A stretch of DNA of 13,283 nucleotides from Spirochaetia bacterium (GTDB lineage Bacteria; Spirochaetota; Spirochaetia; Treponematales; Treponemataceae). Where the stretch lies: the NCBI GenBank assembly GCA_900770075.1, contig CAAGIZ010000017.1, positions 1-13,283 of the forward strand. Direction: 5' to 3'. Under the pieces are notes generated by a model that saw only the letters and a program-made list of their open reading frames with translations, ran no database searches and was not told the DNA's origin. Positions 1 through 8,000 of this stretch are shown piece by piece (position 1 is the first letter of the stretch; every line of letters begins with the position of its first letter). A program made the translations under genes and the position numbers.

Positions 1-20
1 ACACGACGCTCTTCCGATCT
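1..20 (+). other. Residual Illumina TruSeq adapter sequence (not genomic)
   Basis: The first 20 bases are identical to the 3' end of the standard Illumina TruSeq read-1 adapter/primer, the part ending in GCTCTTCCGATCT. This is a sequencing artefact at an untrimmed contig end. Biological sequence begins at about base 21. The adapter explains why no gene context is available to the left of tmk. Confidence 0.96.
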
Positions 21-125
21 GTACGCAAAAGTTTTAGAACCGCAGAATACTGAAAAGAGAAAAAATGCAAAAATTAAAGAAAAAAATCTTTTCACGCTTC
101 TATTTTCGGCATATTTTTACGGCTT

Positions 126-770
126 TTAAGATTTTTGCAGCACTTCATTGGAAATTTCGTTCCATATTTCTGCTGCCAGTTCTTCCCTTGGTTTTTCTGC
201 GTCCAGACGGATAATCTTCATGCCTGTTTTTTTTGCATCGTATTCGTCCATGAGTTTTTCGTACCGCTCTTCTGCTGCCTTCAGAAATTCTATTTTTTCG
301 TAGATTTCCCTCTCTCCCCGTCCGTCCACCCTTTTAAGGCTTGTTTCCGGGTTAATCTTAAAAAAGAACAGGAGCTGGGGCAGGGGAAAGGTGGAATTTA
401 AAAGACGAGGCAGCTCTTCTCCGCAGGTTACGCTCTGGTATGTTAAACTTGAAAAAAGATACCTGTCGCTTACGACTGTTTTGCCTTCCAAGCATTTTTT
501 TTCGATTCCGCAGTTTTCCGAATCTGCTCCCCACAGGTGTTCCGCCCGGTCGGCTGCAAAAAGATATGCACTTGTCCGGGGATCCAGTTCCAGCTCTCCC
601 TTCAGCATGCTGCGCAGGAATTTTCCAGTCTGTGAACCTGAGGGCTCTGCCGTAAAGAAAAAACCGCCGGCTTCTTTGCGCTGCTTGAGAATGTTGATTT
701 GGGTGGAAGTTCCTGCTCCGTCGATTCCTTCAAAGACGATGAAATTTTTTAAAATCATATTTTTTTTCAA
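126..770 (-). CDS. tmk: Thymidylate kinase (dTMP kinase), with atypical P-loop
   Basis: Phosphorylates dTMP to dTDP with ATP in the cytoplasm, on the route to dTTP. The 214 residues match the usual family length of about 200-215. Visible motifs are the N-terminal strand and P-loop FEGIDGAGTST (13-23), FAADRAEH (71-78), the DRY motif in VSDRYLFSSLTYQS (100-113) and an arginine-rich LID, RVDGRGERE (147-155). Two positions are unusual. The Walker A lysine is Thr21 (codon ACT at 710-708). The substrate motif normally read TREPGG is TAEPSGS (40-46), so it lacks the arginine. The start is ambiguous: TTG at 770 has a fair Shine-Dalgarno (AGGG, about 7 nt away), while ATG at 758 gives a more typical N-terminus but has no ribosome binding site. 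The gene diverges from tamB. Bases 21-125 beyond its stop are AT-rich and show no convincing terminator. Family call is firm; activity is inferred. Confidence 0.93.
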   Translation of the reverse strand: MKKNMILKNFIVFEGIDGAGTSTQINILKQRKEAGGFFFTAEPSGSQTGKFLRSMLKGELELDPRTSAYLFAADRAEHLWGADSENCGIEKKCLEGKTVVSDRYLFSSLTYQSVTCGEELPRLLNSTFPLPQLLFFFKINPETSLKRVDGRGEREIYEKIEFLKAAEERYEKLMDEYDAKKTGMKIIRLDAEKPREELAAEIWNEISNEVLQKS

Positions 771-869
771 AAAAGTTCCCTTTGCCTTTTAGTGCTGTTT
801 AAGGGCTTGTTTTTCTTCTCTCCCACTACTAAAAATTTAAAAAATAAGGTAAACTGTTAGTGTGCTCGT

Positions 870-911
870 CAGTACCTCTAAAAAAACGGCAAAGACGAAT
901 TTTTTGAGGTG
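870..911 (+). repeat. Intergenic hairpin repeat, copy 1 (tmk-tamB divergent region)
   Basis: An imperfect inverted repeat lies in the 195-bp region between the divergent tmk and tamB genes. Its left arm is 873-888, the 7-nt loop 889-895 (GCAAAGA) and the right arm 896-911. The stem begins with ACCTC/GAGGT, continues with an A-tract against a T-tract, and closes with CG/CG; there are internal mismatches. The 42-bp unit matches the copy at 5406-5447 at 35 positions, including an unbroken CAAAGACGA running from the loop into the right arm. It lies upstream of tamB and has no U-run of its own outside the stem, so it is not a simple terminator. The rest of 771-965 shows only AT-rich sequence and no promoter I can call with confidence on either strand. 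Confidence 0.7.
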
Positions 912-965
912 AACTGAAGAACCCGAGAGACATTTTGCCGTTAAAACAGAGACTGTTCAAGTCAG

Positions 966-3900
966 ATGAAGTCAAGAATTCTAAAAACCAGCATTGGAAG
1001 CATAATTTTTCTCCTGCTCCTTTTTGCGGTCATTGCGTTGATTTTTCCGTCTTACAAAAAAATCAATTCAGCAGTGTCTGCAGGAATTTCTGTAATGACC
1101 AGTCTGATTGAAGAAAAAACCGGAATTGAAATTTCCTACGAATCCCTGTCTCCTTCAATTCTCTCCGGCCTGAGCCTTAAAAACATTGAATTGAAAGATG
1201 CGTCCACAAAAAAACAGCTGGTCAGAATCAACAGTGCCTTTTTCTCCTACAGATTCCGGGATTTTTTCTCCAGAACACCCCTTAATGCCGTAAAACTCCT
1301 GCTTCTGGACGGAGTTCAGGTTGAATACGATGCCGTAAAAGACGGAGATTTGCTCAAAAATCTTTCCCTGCTTTTTTCAAAGGATGATGACAAAAAAAAT
1401 CAGAAAAACGAAAAAAGTTCCCCTTTTAAAAAGCTGAACCTTGACGGTAAGCAGATAAACATTCCCTTTAACATTCAGTTTAAAAACATAAGCCTGCACT
1501 TTGTCGATGCAAAAAACGATTTTCTCGTAACTGTAAAAACCGTGCTGCTCGAACATTCTCCGCTTTCAAAAGAAGCCGTTTCCATAAAAACTTCCGGCAG
1601 GATGGAAGCAAAAACCGATTTTATAAAATCCGGGGAAAACAGGAAAATTCTTGCCTGTGGTTTTGAACTTTCAGGAAATCTATTTAAAGACCTTGAGGGA
1701 AGTTCCTTTCTGCTCAAACTTTCGGAGATGAGCCGGGCCGATTACACTGTTTCCAGAATTGATTTTCTTCTGAACTACGCGGATTCAAAACTGGCTTTAA
1801 GGACAATGCGCTCTTCCATTCCTTTCTCCCTGCTTTTTGAGGCGGATTTTGCAGGACAGAACCTTCTTTTTAATTCTCAGGCTGCGGGACTTGAACTGCA
1901 GAAACTGGTCAAGGTAAAAAATGAAAACAATATTCTGAAAAAACTTTCCGGTTCCAGGCTTTCCGGGCAGGTTCTTGCCAGAACTTCCTTTGCTTCAAAA
2001 GAAGATTTTTTCAATTCTTTCTATTTTAAAATGAGCGGAAACTGTGATTTTTCCGAAAAACTGGCGGGCAGCCCGGTTCTCCTTTCCTTTGACTCTGAAT
2101 GTGAAAACAGGGTTTTAAAAATCGATGAATTTTCTGCCAAAGGCGACATCATAGACCTTGAACTGACCGGGGAACTTAACCTGAAGACCCTCGAACCTTC
2201 ATTTGTGCTGAGCCTTCCTAAATTTCAGCTTCCAAACGGAGGCATCCTGCAGACTGAACTTTACATAGATTCCTACAAAAACGGATTTATGGGCTTTGCT
2301 CCCCAGCTTTTTATGGACGAGCGGAGCCTGACGGCCCTCCAGTTTACCGTGCTTCCCTCCGAAAAATCCGTGGATTTTGAATTTGAGTGTGACGATTACT
2401 CTCACTTTGAATACGAAAAGAGCGGAAAAATCCTGATTGACGGAAGTTTTTTGAACGAGGGGGGCAGGGTTTTACAGGCTTCTGCAACTGTCAGCGATAT
2501 GTTTCTGGACAGCGTGCTGAAAAATGCTGCGTTTTTTCTGCCGGCGGAAAAACAGTCCTTGCTTTTGGCTGCGGCAAAGTCTGCCGGAACCTTCATCTTT
2601 TCTGACGAATTGTACTTTACGACGGATTTTAAGAGTTTTTCGTTTAATTCCCCCTATTTTCTTCTGGCAAATACGGAAAAAGAAAAACAACTCCTTACTT
2701 TTGCCCTTGACGGATCTTCAGAAACCATAACTTTAAGTTCCCTGGACTTGCAGTACGGAAACCAGACGGCTCATGCAACTGCCGGAATTGATTTTTCAAG
2801 CGGGTTCTCCGAATTCAACTTTTACACGGATTTGATTTTTAATTCCCTGCCCTTCGGCTTCAGGGGGGCTTTTTCCCGCAATTTCATAAACATTTCCGGG
2901 GATTACGGTTTCAGCACTGCTGTTTCCTTTGACAAAGAAATTTCCGGTTCCATAGCCTTTACAGCCCTTCCCGTTGCCTTCGGAAAAACGATTTTTTCTG
3001 CTTCCCTGAACACTTCTTTTTCGTGGAATGAAGTTTCTGGAATTGAAATCGACATTAAGACTTTTGACCTGGACGAGCCCTACGGTTCAATGAGGCTCCG
3101 GCCCCACCTGGCTTTTACCGGTTCTGCAAACAGGTATGGAGTTGCAATAAACCGCCTTGCCTATTCGGACACGGTTTCTGCCCTTGACGGAAAAATGAAC
3201 CTGGTCTGGAGCCTTAACGACGGCATTTTTGATTCGATTTTTGTGGAACTGGAGGCGGAGAGCATACTCAATTCTGAAAAAATTTCCGTCAATGCGGAAC
3301 TCCGCAACCTTGAAAAAAAACTTCTGACTGTGGAAAACTTGAAAAACGATTTTTACGTAAACGCCATGGTTTCTCTTTCGGCCTTTCCTTCAGGACGGTT
3401 CTTCCCGGAGCAGAATTCAACGGATACCCTCAATGTTGATTTTTCTGTTTCTGGTACTCCCGTAAATCCCCTTGTTTCCCTGGAACTTCGCCGCTGTGCC
3501 GTGAATTTTGCCGGTTATCCCTGCCTCTTTTCCGGCACAGCCGTTTACGAAGATACAGCCCTTTTTGTTTCCGGGGCAAATGCTCAGTGGGGATACTTTT
3601 CGGTTTCTGATTTTTCAGCCGACTTTAACTTCCGGGATTTTTCTGGTCAGTGTGCTGCCCTTTTGGAAGGAAAATTCCTCGATCTGGATTTCAATATTCC
3701 GGTTCAGGGGGAAGTCCGAAGTCTTTCTCCCCATAAATCTCCTTCAGAAAACCTTGCCATAAAACTTACCAGCGGAAGCATGACGGGATCTTTTTTTCCT
3801 ACTGAGCAAAAACTTGACCTGAACGTTACTAAAATAGGAAATCAGGTCGATTTTGTCTCTGCCAACGGAAGGGGAATTTCAGGAAAGATTGTTTTCGGTC

Positions 3901-5399
3901 AGCAGATAAGTGCAAAGTCTGGCGTGGATTCACCTTTGAACTTTGAACTTAACGGTTCAATCCTTTATAACAAGCTGGATCTGAACATAAAAAACATAAG
4001 CGCTGACATGAAGGTTTTTTGTCAGACTTTCAGCATTCCCTACGTTAATTTTACAGGAGGAAAGCTTTCCGGTGCGCTGAGGATAAGCGGCCTTACCACA
4101 GACCCGGAATACACAGGCTCTGTTGTCATACAGAATCCTGAATTCTACGTTCCCTACGTTTCAAAAAAACTTTTCCGCTCTGACAAGGTAATCGCACTTG
4201 CTTCCCAGAACAGCCTTGTCGTAAAGCCGACCCGGTTCATGCTGGAAAAAAATGCCGTAAATGTCGGACTTGACATAGAGTTTGACCGCTGGAAAATCAA
4301 CTACCTCAACTGCCTTGTAAACAGCCCGGAAAGTCAGTTCATACCTGTGGATTTAAGCCTGCCGCTGGTTCACTACAAAGGCTACTGTTTCTTTGAAAAC
4401 TTTTTGCTTCACATGACGATGGAAGACGTGAGTTTTACGGGAAAAATCCTTGGTGAAAGGGCGGAAATTGAAATAACCACGGATATGAAAAATTCCGGGG
4501 AAAGAAAAAAAACAAGGTTTGACTTTCTGGTAGACCTGAGGCTTCAGGTTCGGAACAAGGTTCAGATTCTCTTCAATCCTCTTTTGAGGGGGCTTATCGT
4601 GCCTGACAACTACCTTGACCTTTTTATAGATACTTCCACCGGCGAGTTTACTACAAAAGGCGATGTGAGCCTTAGGGGAGGCGAGATAGTCTGGCTTAAC
4701 AGAAGTTTCTATATGAAGGAAGGAAATGTTCTTTTCAACGAATTTAACGAAGTTTTTGATCCTAAGATAACTGTCCGGGCAGAAACACGGGAGCGGGATG
4801 AGGACAACAATCAGGTTATGATAACTCTTTCTGCCATAAAACAGCCTTTAAGCCAGTTTAATCCGAAATTTTCTGCTTCTCCTGCAAAGTCAGAAAAAGA
4901 AATTATGGAACTTTTAGGACAGGTTATTTCCGGAAACTCTGAAAACGTAGCTTCCCTTGCCATGGCCGGAGGGGATTACATCATGCAGGCTACCGTCATG
5001 CGCTCTTTAGAGAATACATTGCGTGAATTGCTGAATTTTGATATATTTTCCGTCAGGACTAATATCCTTCAGAACGCCGTAAAGCAAAGTATGGACAAGA
5101 ATTCTGCAGGCAAACAGATTTCTTTCAGTAACTTTTTTGACAATTCGGCTGTTTATGTAGGTAAGTACTTCGGAAGTGCGATGTATGTTGATGCCCTAAT
5201 GCACTGGAGTTATGACGAAACAAAGGCGGGAGATGAAGATTCTGTAAAGGGACTTGTGTTCCAGCCGGAGTTTGGTTTTGAGATGGCTTCTCCTTTCGTC
5301 AATATACGGTTTGGCGTTGCGCCTGATCTGGCTGCAATAAAAAACAGCCTGTGGATTCCGTCTACATCGATTACATTGTCATGGAAGCACTCTTTTTAG
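966..5399 (+). CDS. tamB: TamB-like inter-membrane protein (TamB/DUF490, AsmA-like family)
   Basis: Large envelope-spanning protein of the AsmA/TamB superfamily, anchored in the inner membrane and crossing the periplasm. TamB was first linked to autotransporter/outer-membrane protein assembly and more recently to phospholipid transport between membranes. At 1477 residues it is longer than E. coli TamB (about 1260). Residues 9-27 form an uncleaved signal anchor, followed by an AsmA-like start (GIEISYESLSPSILSGLSLKNIELKD, split here only by its length: about 53-79). A very long beta-rich repetitive middle is typical of the hydrophobic-groove fold. The C-terminal TamB domain is recognisable: GGEIVWLNRSFYMKEGNVLF (about 1238-1258), then SEKEIMELLGQ (about 1308-1318), and a beta-strand-like end, SITLSWKHSF. 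The start has no clear Shine-Dalgarno, but an in-frame TAA at 942-944 and the need to keep the membrane anchor leave ATG 966 as the only sensible choice. It is followed by bamA after 102 bp. No TamA is visible. Confidence 0.9.
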   Translation: MKSRILKTSIGSIIFLLLLFAVIALIFPSYKKINSAVSAGISVMTSLIEEKTGIEISYESLSPSILSGLSLKNIELKDASTKKQLVRINSAFFSYRFRDFFSRTPLNAVKLLLLDGVQVEYDAVKDGDLLKNLSLLFSKDDDKKNQKNEKSSPFKKLNLDGKQINIPFNIQFKNISLHFVDAKNDFLVTVKTVLLEHSPLSKEAVSIKTSGRMEAKTDFIKSGENRKILACGFELSGNLFKDLEGSSFLLKLSEMSRADYTVSRIDFLLNYADSKLALRTMRSSIPFSLLFEADFAGQNLLFNSQAAGLELQKLVKVKNENNILKKLSGSRLSGQVLARTSFASKEDFFNSFYFKMSGNCDFSEKLAGSPVLLSFDSECENRVLKIDEFSAKGDIIDLELTGELNLKTLEPSFVLSLPKFQLPNGGILQTELYIDSYKNGFMGFAPQLFMDERSLTALQFTVLPSEKSVDFEFECDDYSHFEYEKSGKILIDGSFLNEGGRVLQASATVSDMFLDSVLKNAAFFLPAEKQSLLLAAAKSAGTFIFSDELYFTTDFKSFSFNSPYFLLANTEKEKQLLTFALDGSSETITLSSLDLQYGNQTAHATAGIDFSSGFSEFNFYTDLIFNSLPFGFRGAFSRNFINISGDYGFSTAVSFDKEISGSIAFTALPVAFGKTIFSASLNTSFSWNEVSGIEIDIKTFDLDEPYGSMRLRPHLAFTGSANRYGVAINRLAYSDTVSALDGKMNLVWSLNDGIFDSIFVELEAESILNSEKISVNAELRNLEKKLLTVENLKNDFYVNAMVSLSAFPSGRFFPEQNSTDTLNVDFSVSGTPVNPLVSLELRRCAVNFAGYPCLFSGTAVYEDTALFVSGANAQWGYFSVSDFSADFNFRDFSGQCAALLEGKFLDLDFNIPVQGEVRSLSPHKSPSENLAIKLTSGSMTGSFFPTEQKLDLNVTKIGNQVDFVSANGRGISGKIVFGQQISAKSGVDSPLNFELNGSILYNKLDLNIKNISADMKVFCQTFSIPYVNFTGGKLSGALRISGLTTDPEYTGSVVIQNPEFYVPYVSKKLFRSDKVIALASQNSLVVKPTRFMLEKNAVNVGLDIEFDRWKINYLNCLVNSPESQFIPVDLSLPLVHYKGYCFFENFLLHMTMEDVSFTGKILGERAEIEITTDMKNSGERKKTRFDFLVDLRLQVRNKVQILFNPLLRGLIVPDNYLDLFIDTSTGEFTTKGDVSLRGGEIVWLNRSFYMKEGNVLFNEFNEVFDPKITVRAETRERDEDNNQVMITLSAIKQPLSQFNPKFSASPAKSEKEIMELLGQVISGNSENVASLAMAGGDYIMQATVMRSLENTLRELLNFDIFSVRTNILQNAVKQSMDKNSAGKQISFSNFFDNSAVYVGKYFGSAMYVDALMHWSYDETKAGDEDSVKGLVFQPEFGFEMASPFVNIRFGVAPDLAAIKNSLWIPSTSITLSWKHSF

Positions 5400-5405
5400 T
5401 AGTGC

Positions 5406-5447
5406 CAGCACCTCGGAAAAATCGACAAAGACGAGTTTTTCGAGGTG
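5406..5447 (+). repeat. Intergenic hairpin repeat, copy 2 (tamB-bamA gap)
   Basis: Second copy of the 870-911 element, starting 6 nt after the tamB stop. Left arm 5409-5424, loop ACAAAGA 5425-5431, right arm 5432-5447. Pairing is better than in copy 1: seven contiguous Watson-Crick pairs (CACCTCG/CGAGGTG), extendable by G5408-C5448, then a G.T wobble, four A-T pairs, one mismatch and TCG/CGA. Relative to copy 1, the T-T mismatch in the stem is replaced by a G-C pair. The loop plus right-arm start CAAAGACGA is identical. It could be an RNA-processing or partial termination hairpin, or a member of a dispersed REP-like family. No U-run follows, so full termination is unlikely and bamA may still be read from upstream. 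Confidence 0.75.
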
Positions 5448-5454
5448 CCCTAAT

Positions 5455-5485
5455 TTGAATTTTAGAGTTACCTTATTTTTAAGGT
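5455..5485 (+). promoter_or_regulatory. Weak candidate promoter with a small palindrome upstream of bamA
   Basis: TTGAAT (5455-5460) is spaced 17 bp from TTTAAG (5478-5483), a poor sigma70 match at -10. Overlapping the -10 is a 6-bp perfect inverted repeat, ACCTTA-TTTT-TAAGGT (5470-5485), which could be an operator or a small hairpin just upstream of the bamA ribosome binding site (GGAG, 5493-5496). AT-rich sequence often yields such matches by chance. Confidence 0.22.
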
Positions 5486-5501
5486 TTCCGCTGGAGTTTA
5501 T

Positions 5502-7940
5502 ATGTCTTTTAAGCGTTTAAAATTCGCTTTTCTTTTTTGTGTTGCAGTATGTGCAGTTTTTCCTTCTGTTTTTTATGCTCAGGAAGACACCGGTGTAACG
5601 GCAGAAACCGACGATAACTGGTTTTACGGAAAACTGATAAAATCCATTTCCTTTAAAAACCTGAAGTCTGTTGATGCAAAAGAGTTGGAAGGCGTAACGG
5701 GCAGTTTTATCGGACGCAGGTTTTCTGACGAGGTTTTCGGGGATATTCTGGACAGAATCTATGCCCTTGATTTTTTTGATGAAGTCACCCCTCAGGCCAT
5801 TCCGGGGGATGCAAAGAAGAATACTGTTTCCATTGTTTTTTCGGTTACGGAACGCCCTGTGGTAACCAGAATCACTTTTTCAGGAAACAGGCAGATCCGC
5901 ACCACTGAGTTAAAGGAAGCGGTTTCCTTAAAAGAAAAGGACATCTTCGTAGAAAGCAAGATGCTGGTAGATGAGCGGGCTGTCAGAGATGTCTATCTGG
6001 GAAAGGGATTTACGAACGTCCGGGTAACAGCCTCTTCAAAAGATACGGCAAAAGGCGTTGAGGTTAATTTTAAGGTTGATGAAGGCCGCTCCACCGTAAT
6101 TGCAAAACTGGATTTCCGAGGAAACAAGGTGGTTTCCGGCAGGACATTAAAAAACAAGCTTACGCTGAAAGAAGCCGGACTTATAAACAAGGGTGCATTT
6201 CAGGAATCCGAACTGGAAGCAGACAAACAGGCAATTGCCGCCTATTACCAGAATTTGGGGTATATCGATGCTGAAGTAATCGATGTGGTAAAGGAAGTTT
6301 CCATAAACGAAAAGAAAAACAGGGATGAACTTACCATAACCTTTGTAATCGTTGAAGGTTCCCAGTACACTTTCGGCGGAATAAACTTTAAGGGCAACAT
6401 AATCTTTTCATCAGATAAGCTCAATTCCTATGTAAAGCTCAAGACTGGTTCTGTCTACAGTCAGCAAAAATATCAGGAATCTGTAATGGCAATTGCGGAT
6501 CTGTACTACGAAAACGGGTACACATCGAACCGCTTCCAGCCTGTTCCCAATAAAGATGTAAACAACAAGGTCATTTCCTACGACTTTTTTATCACCGAAA
6601 GCGTAAGAAGTCATGTGGAAAGCATTTCCATAAAGGGAAATACCCGCACAAGAGAGGATATTATCCGCCGGGAAATTCCTATCGAGTCCGGGGATATCTT
6701 TTCAAAGGCAAAACTTACGACGGGTCTGCGAAACCTCTATAACCTTCAGTTTTTCAGTGCCGTAGTTCCTGACGTAGTGCCGGGCTCTGAAGAAAACCTT
6801 GTAAACCTGGTATTCTCTGTGGATGAACAGTCCACAACTTCCATAGAATTCGGTGTGACTTTTTCCGGAGTTTCGGATCCTGATGACCTGCCTTTTGCCC
6901 TCTTTGTAAAGTGGCAGGATTCAAACCTTCGGGGAACCGGAAAATCTATAAGTGCCAGTTCAACCATTGCAACTGACGAACAGTCTGTTTCCCTTAGTTT
7001 TGGTGAAAACTGGCTTTTCGGAAAACCTATTTCTTCTTCCATAAATACGAGTTTTTCTCATTCGCAGAACACAGCCCTCATGCTTGAGCAGACTGACTTT
7101 GACGACTATCCGAATTCAGATGACTACTACATGGAATATGAGCGGTGGGTCTGGACTCTCGGCTTTTCTCTTGGAAGACGCTGGACTCCTGTGTGGGCGA
7201 TTCTTTCCCTGTCTGCTGGTATAAACGGAAGCCTTATAAACAATATCTATGATGAAGTGAACACTCCTGTGGATTTGACAATCGTGGATTATTCCAACGA
7301 ATGGGGTTGGCAGAATTCAATCTGGGCTTCTTTCTCCATTGATGACCGGGATATAAATTATGATCCTTCAAAAGGATGGTTTGCAAGCCAGAGGCTTACC
7401 TGGTACGGCCTTATGCCTTTTGAAAACGAATTCTTCCTGCGCTCGGACACAAAGGCAGAAAAATATTTTACGCTGTTCAACCTGCCTGTTACGGAAACAT
7501 GGAACTGGAAAATGGTCTTTGCCGCTTATTCAGGTTTAAGCGTGCTCATACCTGCTTATAATTCCGGTATCGGAAACTCCAGCAAGGTTTACATAGACGG
7601 TATGTTCAATGCACGGGGCTGGACCAACATATACAACAAGCACAGGGGAAAGGCTCTCTGGAGCAACATACTTGAACTGCGCATGCCTATAGTTCCAGGC
7701 GTCCTTGCAGTGGACTGGTTTGGGGATGCAGCCGTAATCGCAGATTCTCCTTATGATCTTTTCAACAATACGGGAATTTCTGACTTTTATTTCAGTACGG
7801 GGCCGGGACTTCGGTTCTCCATTCCTCAGTTTCCGCTGCGCCTGCTTTTTGCAAATACATTCAAAATTGATGAAGATTACAACCTGACGTGGGATAACAA
7901 CTGGAAATTTGTCCTTTCGTTTAACATTACAAATAAATAG
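5502..7940 (+). CDS. bamA: Outer membrane protein assembly factor BamA (Omp85 family)
   Basis: Central insertase of the BAM complex, which folds beta-barrel proteins into the outer membrane. The 812 residues fit the family (E. coli 810). A Sec signal peptide (1-26) has a hydrophobic core and a SPase I site at FYA|QE. Five POTRA domains follow, at about 44-117, 118-195, 196-287, 288-367 and 368-442, each showing the typical ISFKNLK / ITFSGNR / LDFRGNK / INFKGNI / ISIKGNT strand. A C-terminal 16-strand barrel runs from about 446 to 812. The conserved loop-6 VRG(F/Y) motif appears as ARGW (704-707), keeping Arg705. The protein ends FVLSFNITNK, without the usual terminal aromatic residue. The start has a good ribosome binding site (GGAG, 5 nt spacing). 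Gene context (tamB before, skp after) agrees with an outer-membrane biogenesis operon. It is the homologue of T. pallidum TP0326. Confidence 0.96.
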   Translation: MSFKRLKFAFLFCVAVCAVFPSVFYAQEDTGVTAETDDNWFYGKLIKSISFKNLKSVDAKELEGVTGSFIGRRFSDEVFGDILDRIYALDFFDEVTPQAIPGDAKKNTVSIVFSVTERPVVTRITFSGNRQIRTTELKEAVSLKEKDIFVESKMLVDERAVRDVYLGKGFTNVRVTASSKDTAKGVEVNFKVDEGRSTVIAKLDFRGNKVVSGRTLKNKLTLKEAGLINKGAFQESELEADKQAIAAYYQNLGYIDAEVIDVVKEVSINEKKNRDELTITFVIVEGSQYTFGGINFKGNIIFSSDKLNSYVKLKTGSVYSQQKYQESVMAIADLYYENGYTSNRFQPVPNKDVNNKVISYDFFITESVRSHVESISIKGNTRTREDIIRREIPIESGDIFSKAKLTTGLRNLYNLQFFSAVVPDVVPGSEENLVNLVFSVDEQSTTSIEFGVTFSGVSDPDDLPFALFVKWQDSNLRGTGKSISASSTIATDEQSVSLSFGENWLFGKPISSSINTSFSHSQNTALMLEQTDFDDYPNSDDYYMEYERWVWTLGFSLGRRWTPVWAILSLSAGINGSLINNIYDEVNTPVDLTIVDYSNEWGWQNSIWASFSIDDRDINYDPSKGWFASQRLTWYGLMPFENEFFLRSDTKAEKYFTLFNLPVTETWNWKMVFAAYSGLSVLIPAYNSGIGNSSKVYIDGMFNARGWTNIYNKHRGKALWSNILELRMPIVPGVLAVDWFGDAAVIADSPYDLFNNTGISDFYFSTGPGLRFSIPQFPLRLLFANTFKIDEDYNLTWDNNWKFVLSFNITNK

Positions 7941-7943
7941 GAC

Positions 7944-7971
7944 ATCTCTAAAAGCTGCAGTTTTTAGAGAT
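7944..7971 (+). repeat. Near-perfect palindrome / hairpin between bamA and skp
   Basis: Starts 3 nt after the bamA stop. The 28-bp sequence is symmetrical around CTGCAG. As RNA it gives a 12-bp stem (10 A-U/G-C pairs, one G.U, one C-G) with a UGCA tetraloop: arms ATCTCTAAAA (7944-7953) and TTTTAGAGAT (7962-7971). The outline (CTC next to an A-tract, facing a T-tract next to GAG) resembles the repeats at 870-911 and 5406-5447, but the loop differs. No U-run follows the stem, so it is a poor terminator. It may be an mRNA-processing or stabilising hairpin at the end of bamA. Confidence 0.7.
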
Positions 7972-8000
7972 AGCCAATAGCCTTTTTGGAGTGATTTGAG

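Noticed and set aside
65..214. Small plus-strand ORF of about 49 codons starting at ATG 65
   Set aside because: It runs antisense into the tmk 3' end, has low-complexity Lys/Phe content and no recognisable similarity. It is explained by AT-rich sequence opposite tmk.
5409..5447. Simple intrinsic terminator for tamB
   Set aside because: The T-tract is inside the stem, not after it, and the next bases are GCCC or CCC. The loop-conserved repeat interpretation explains more.
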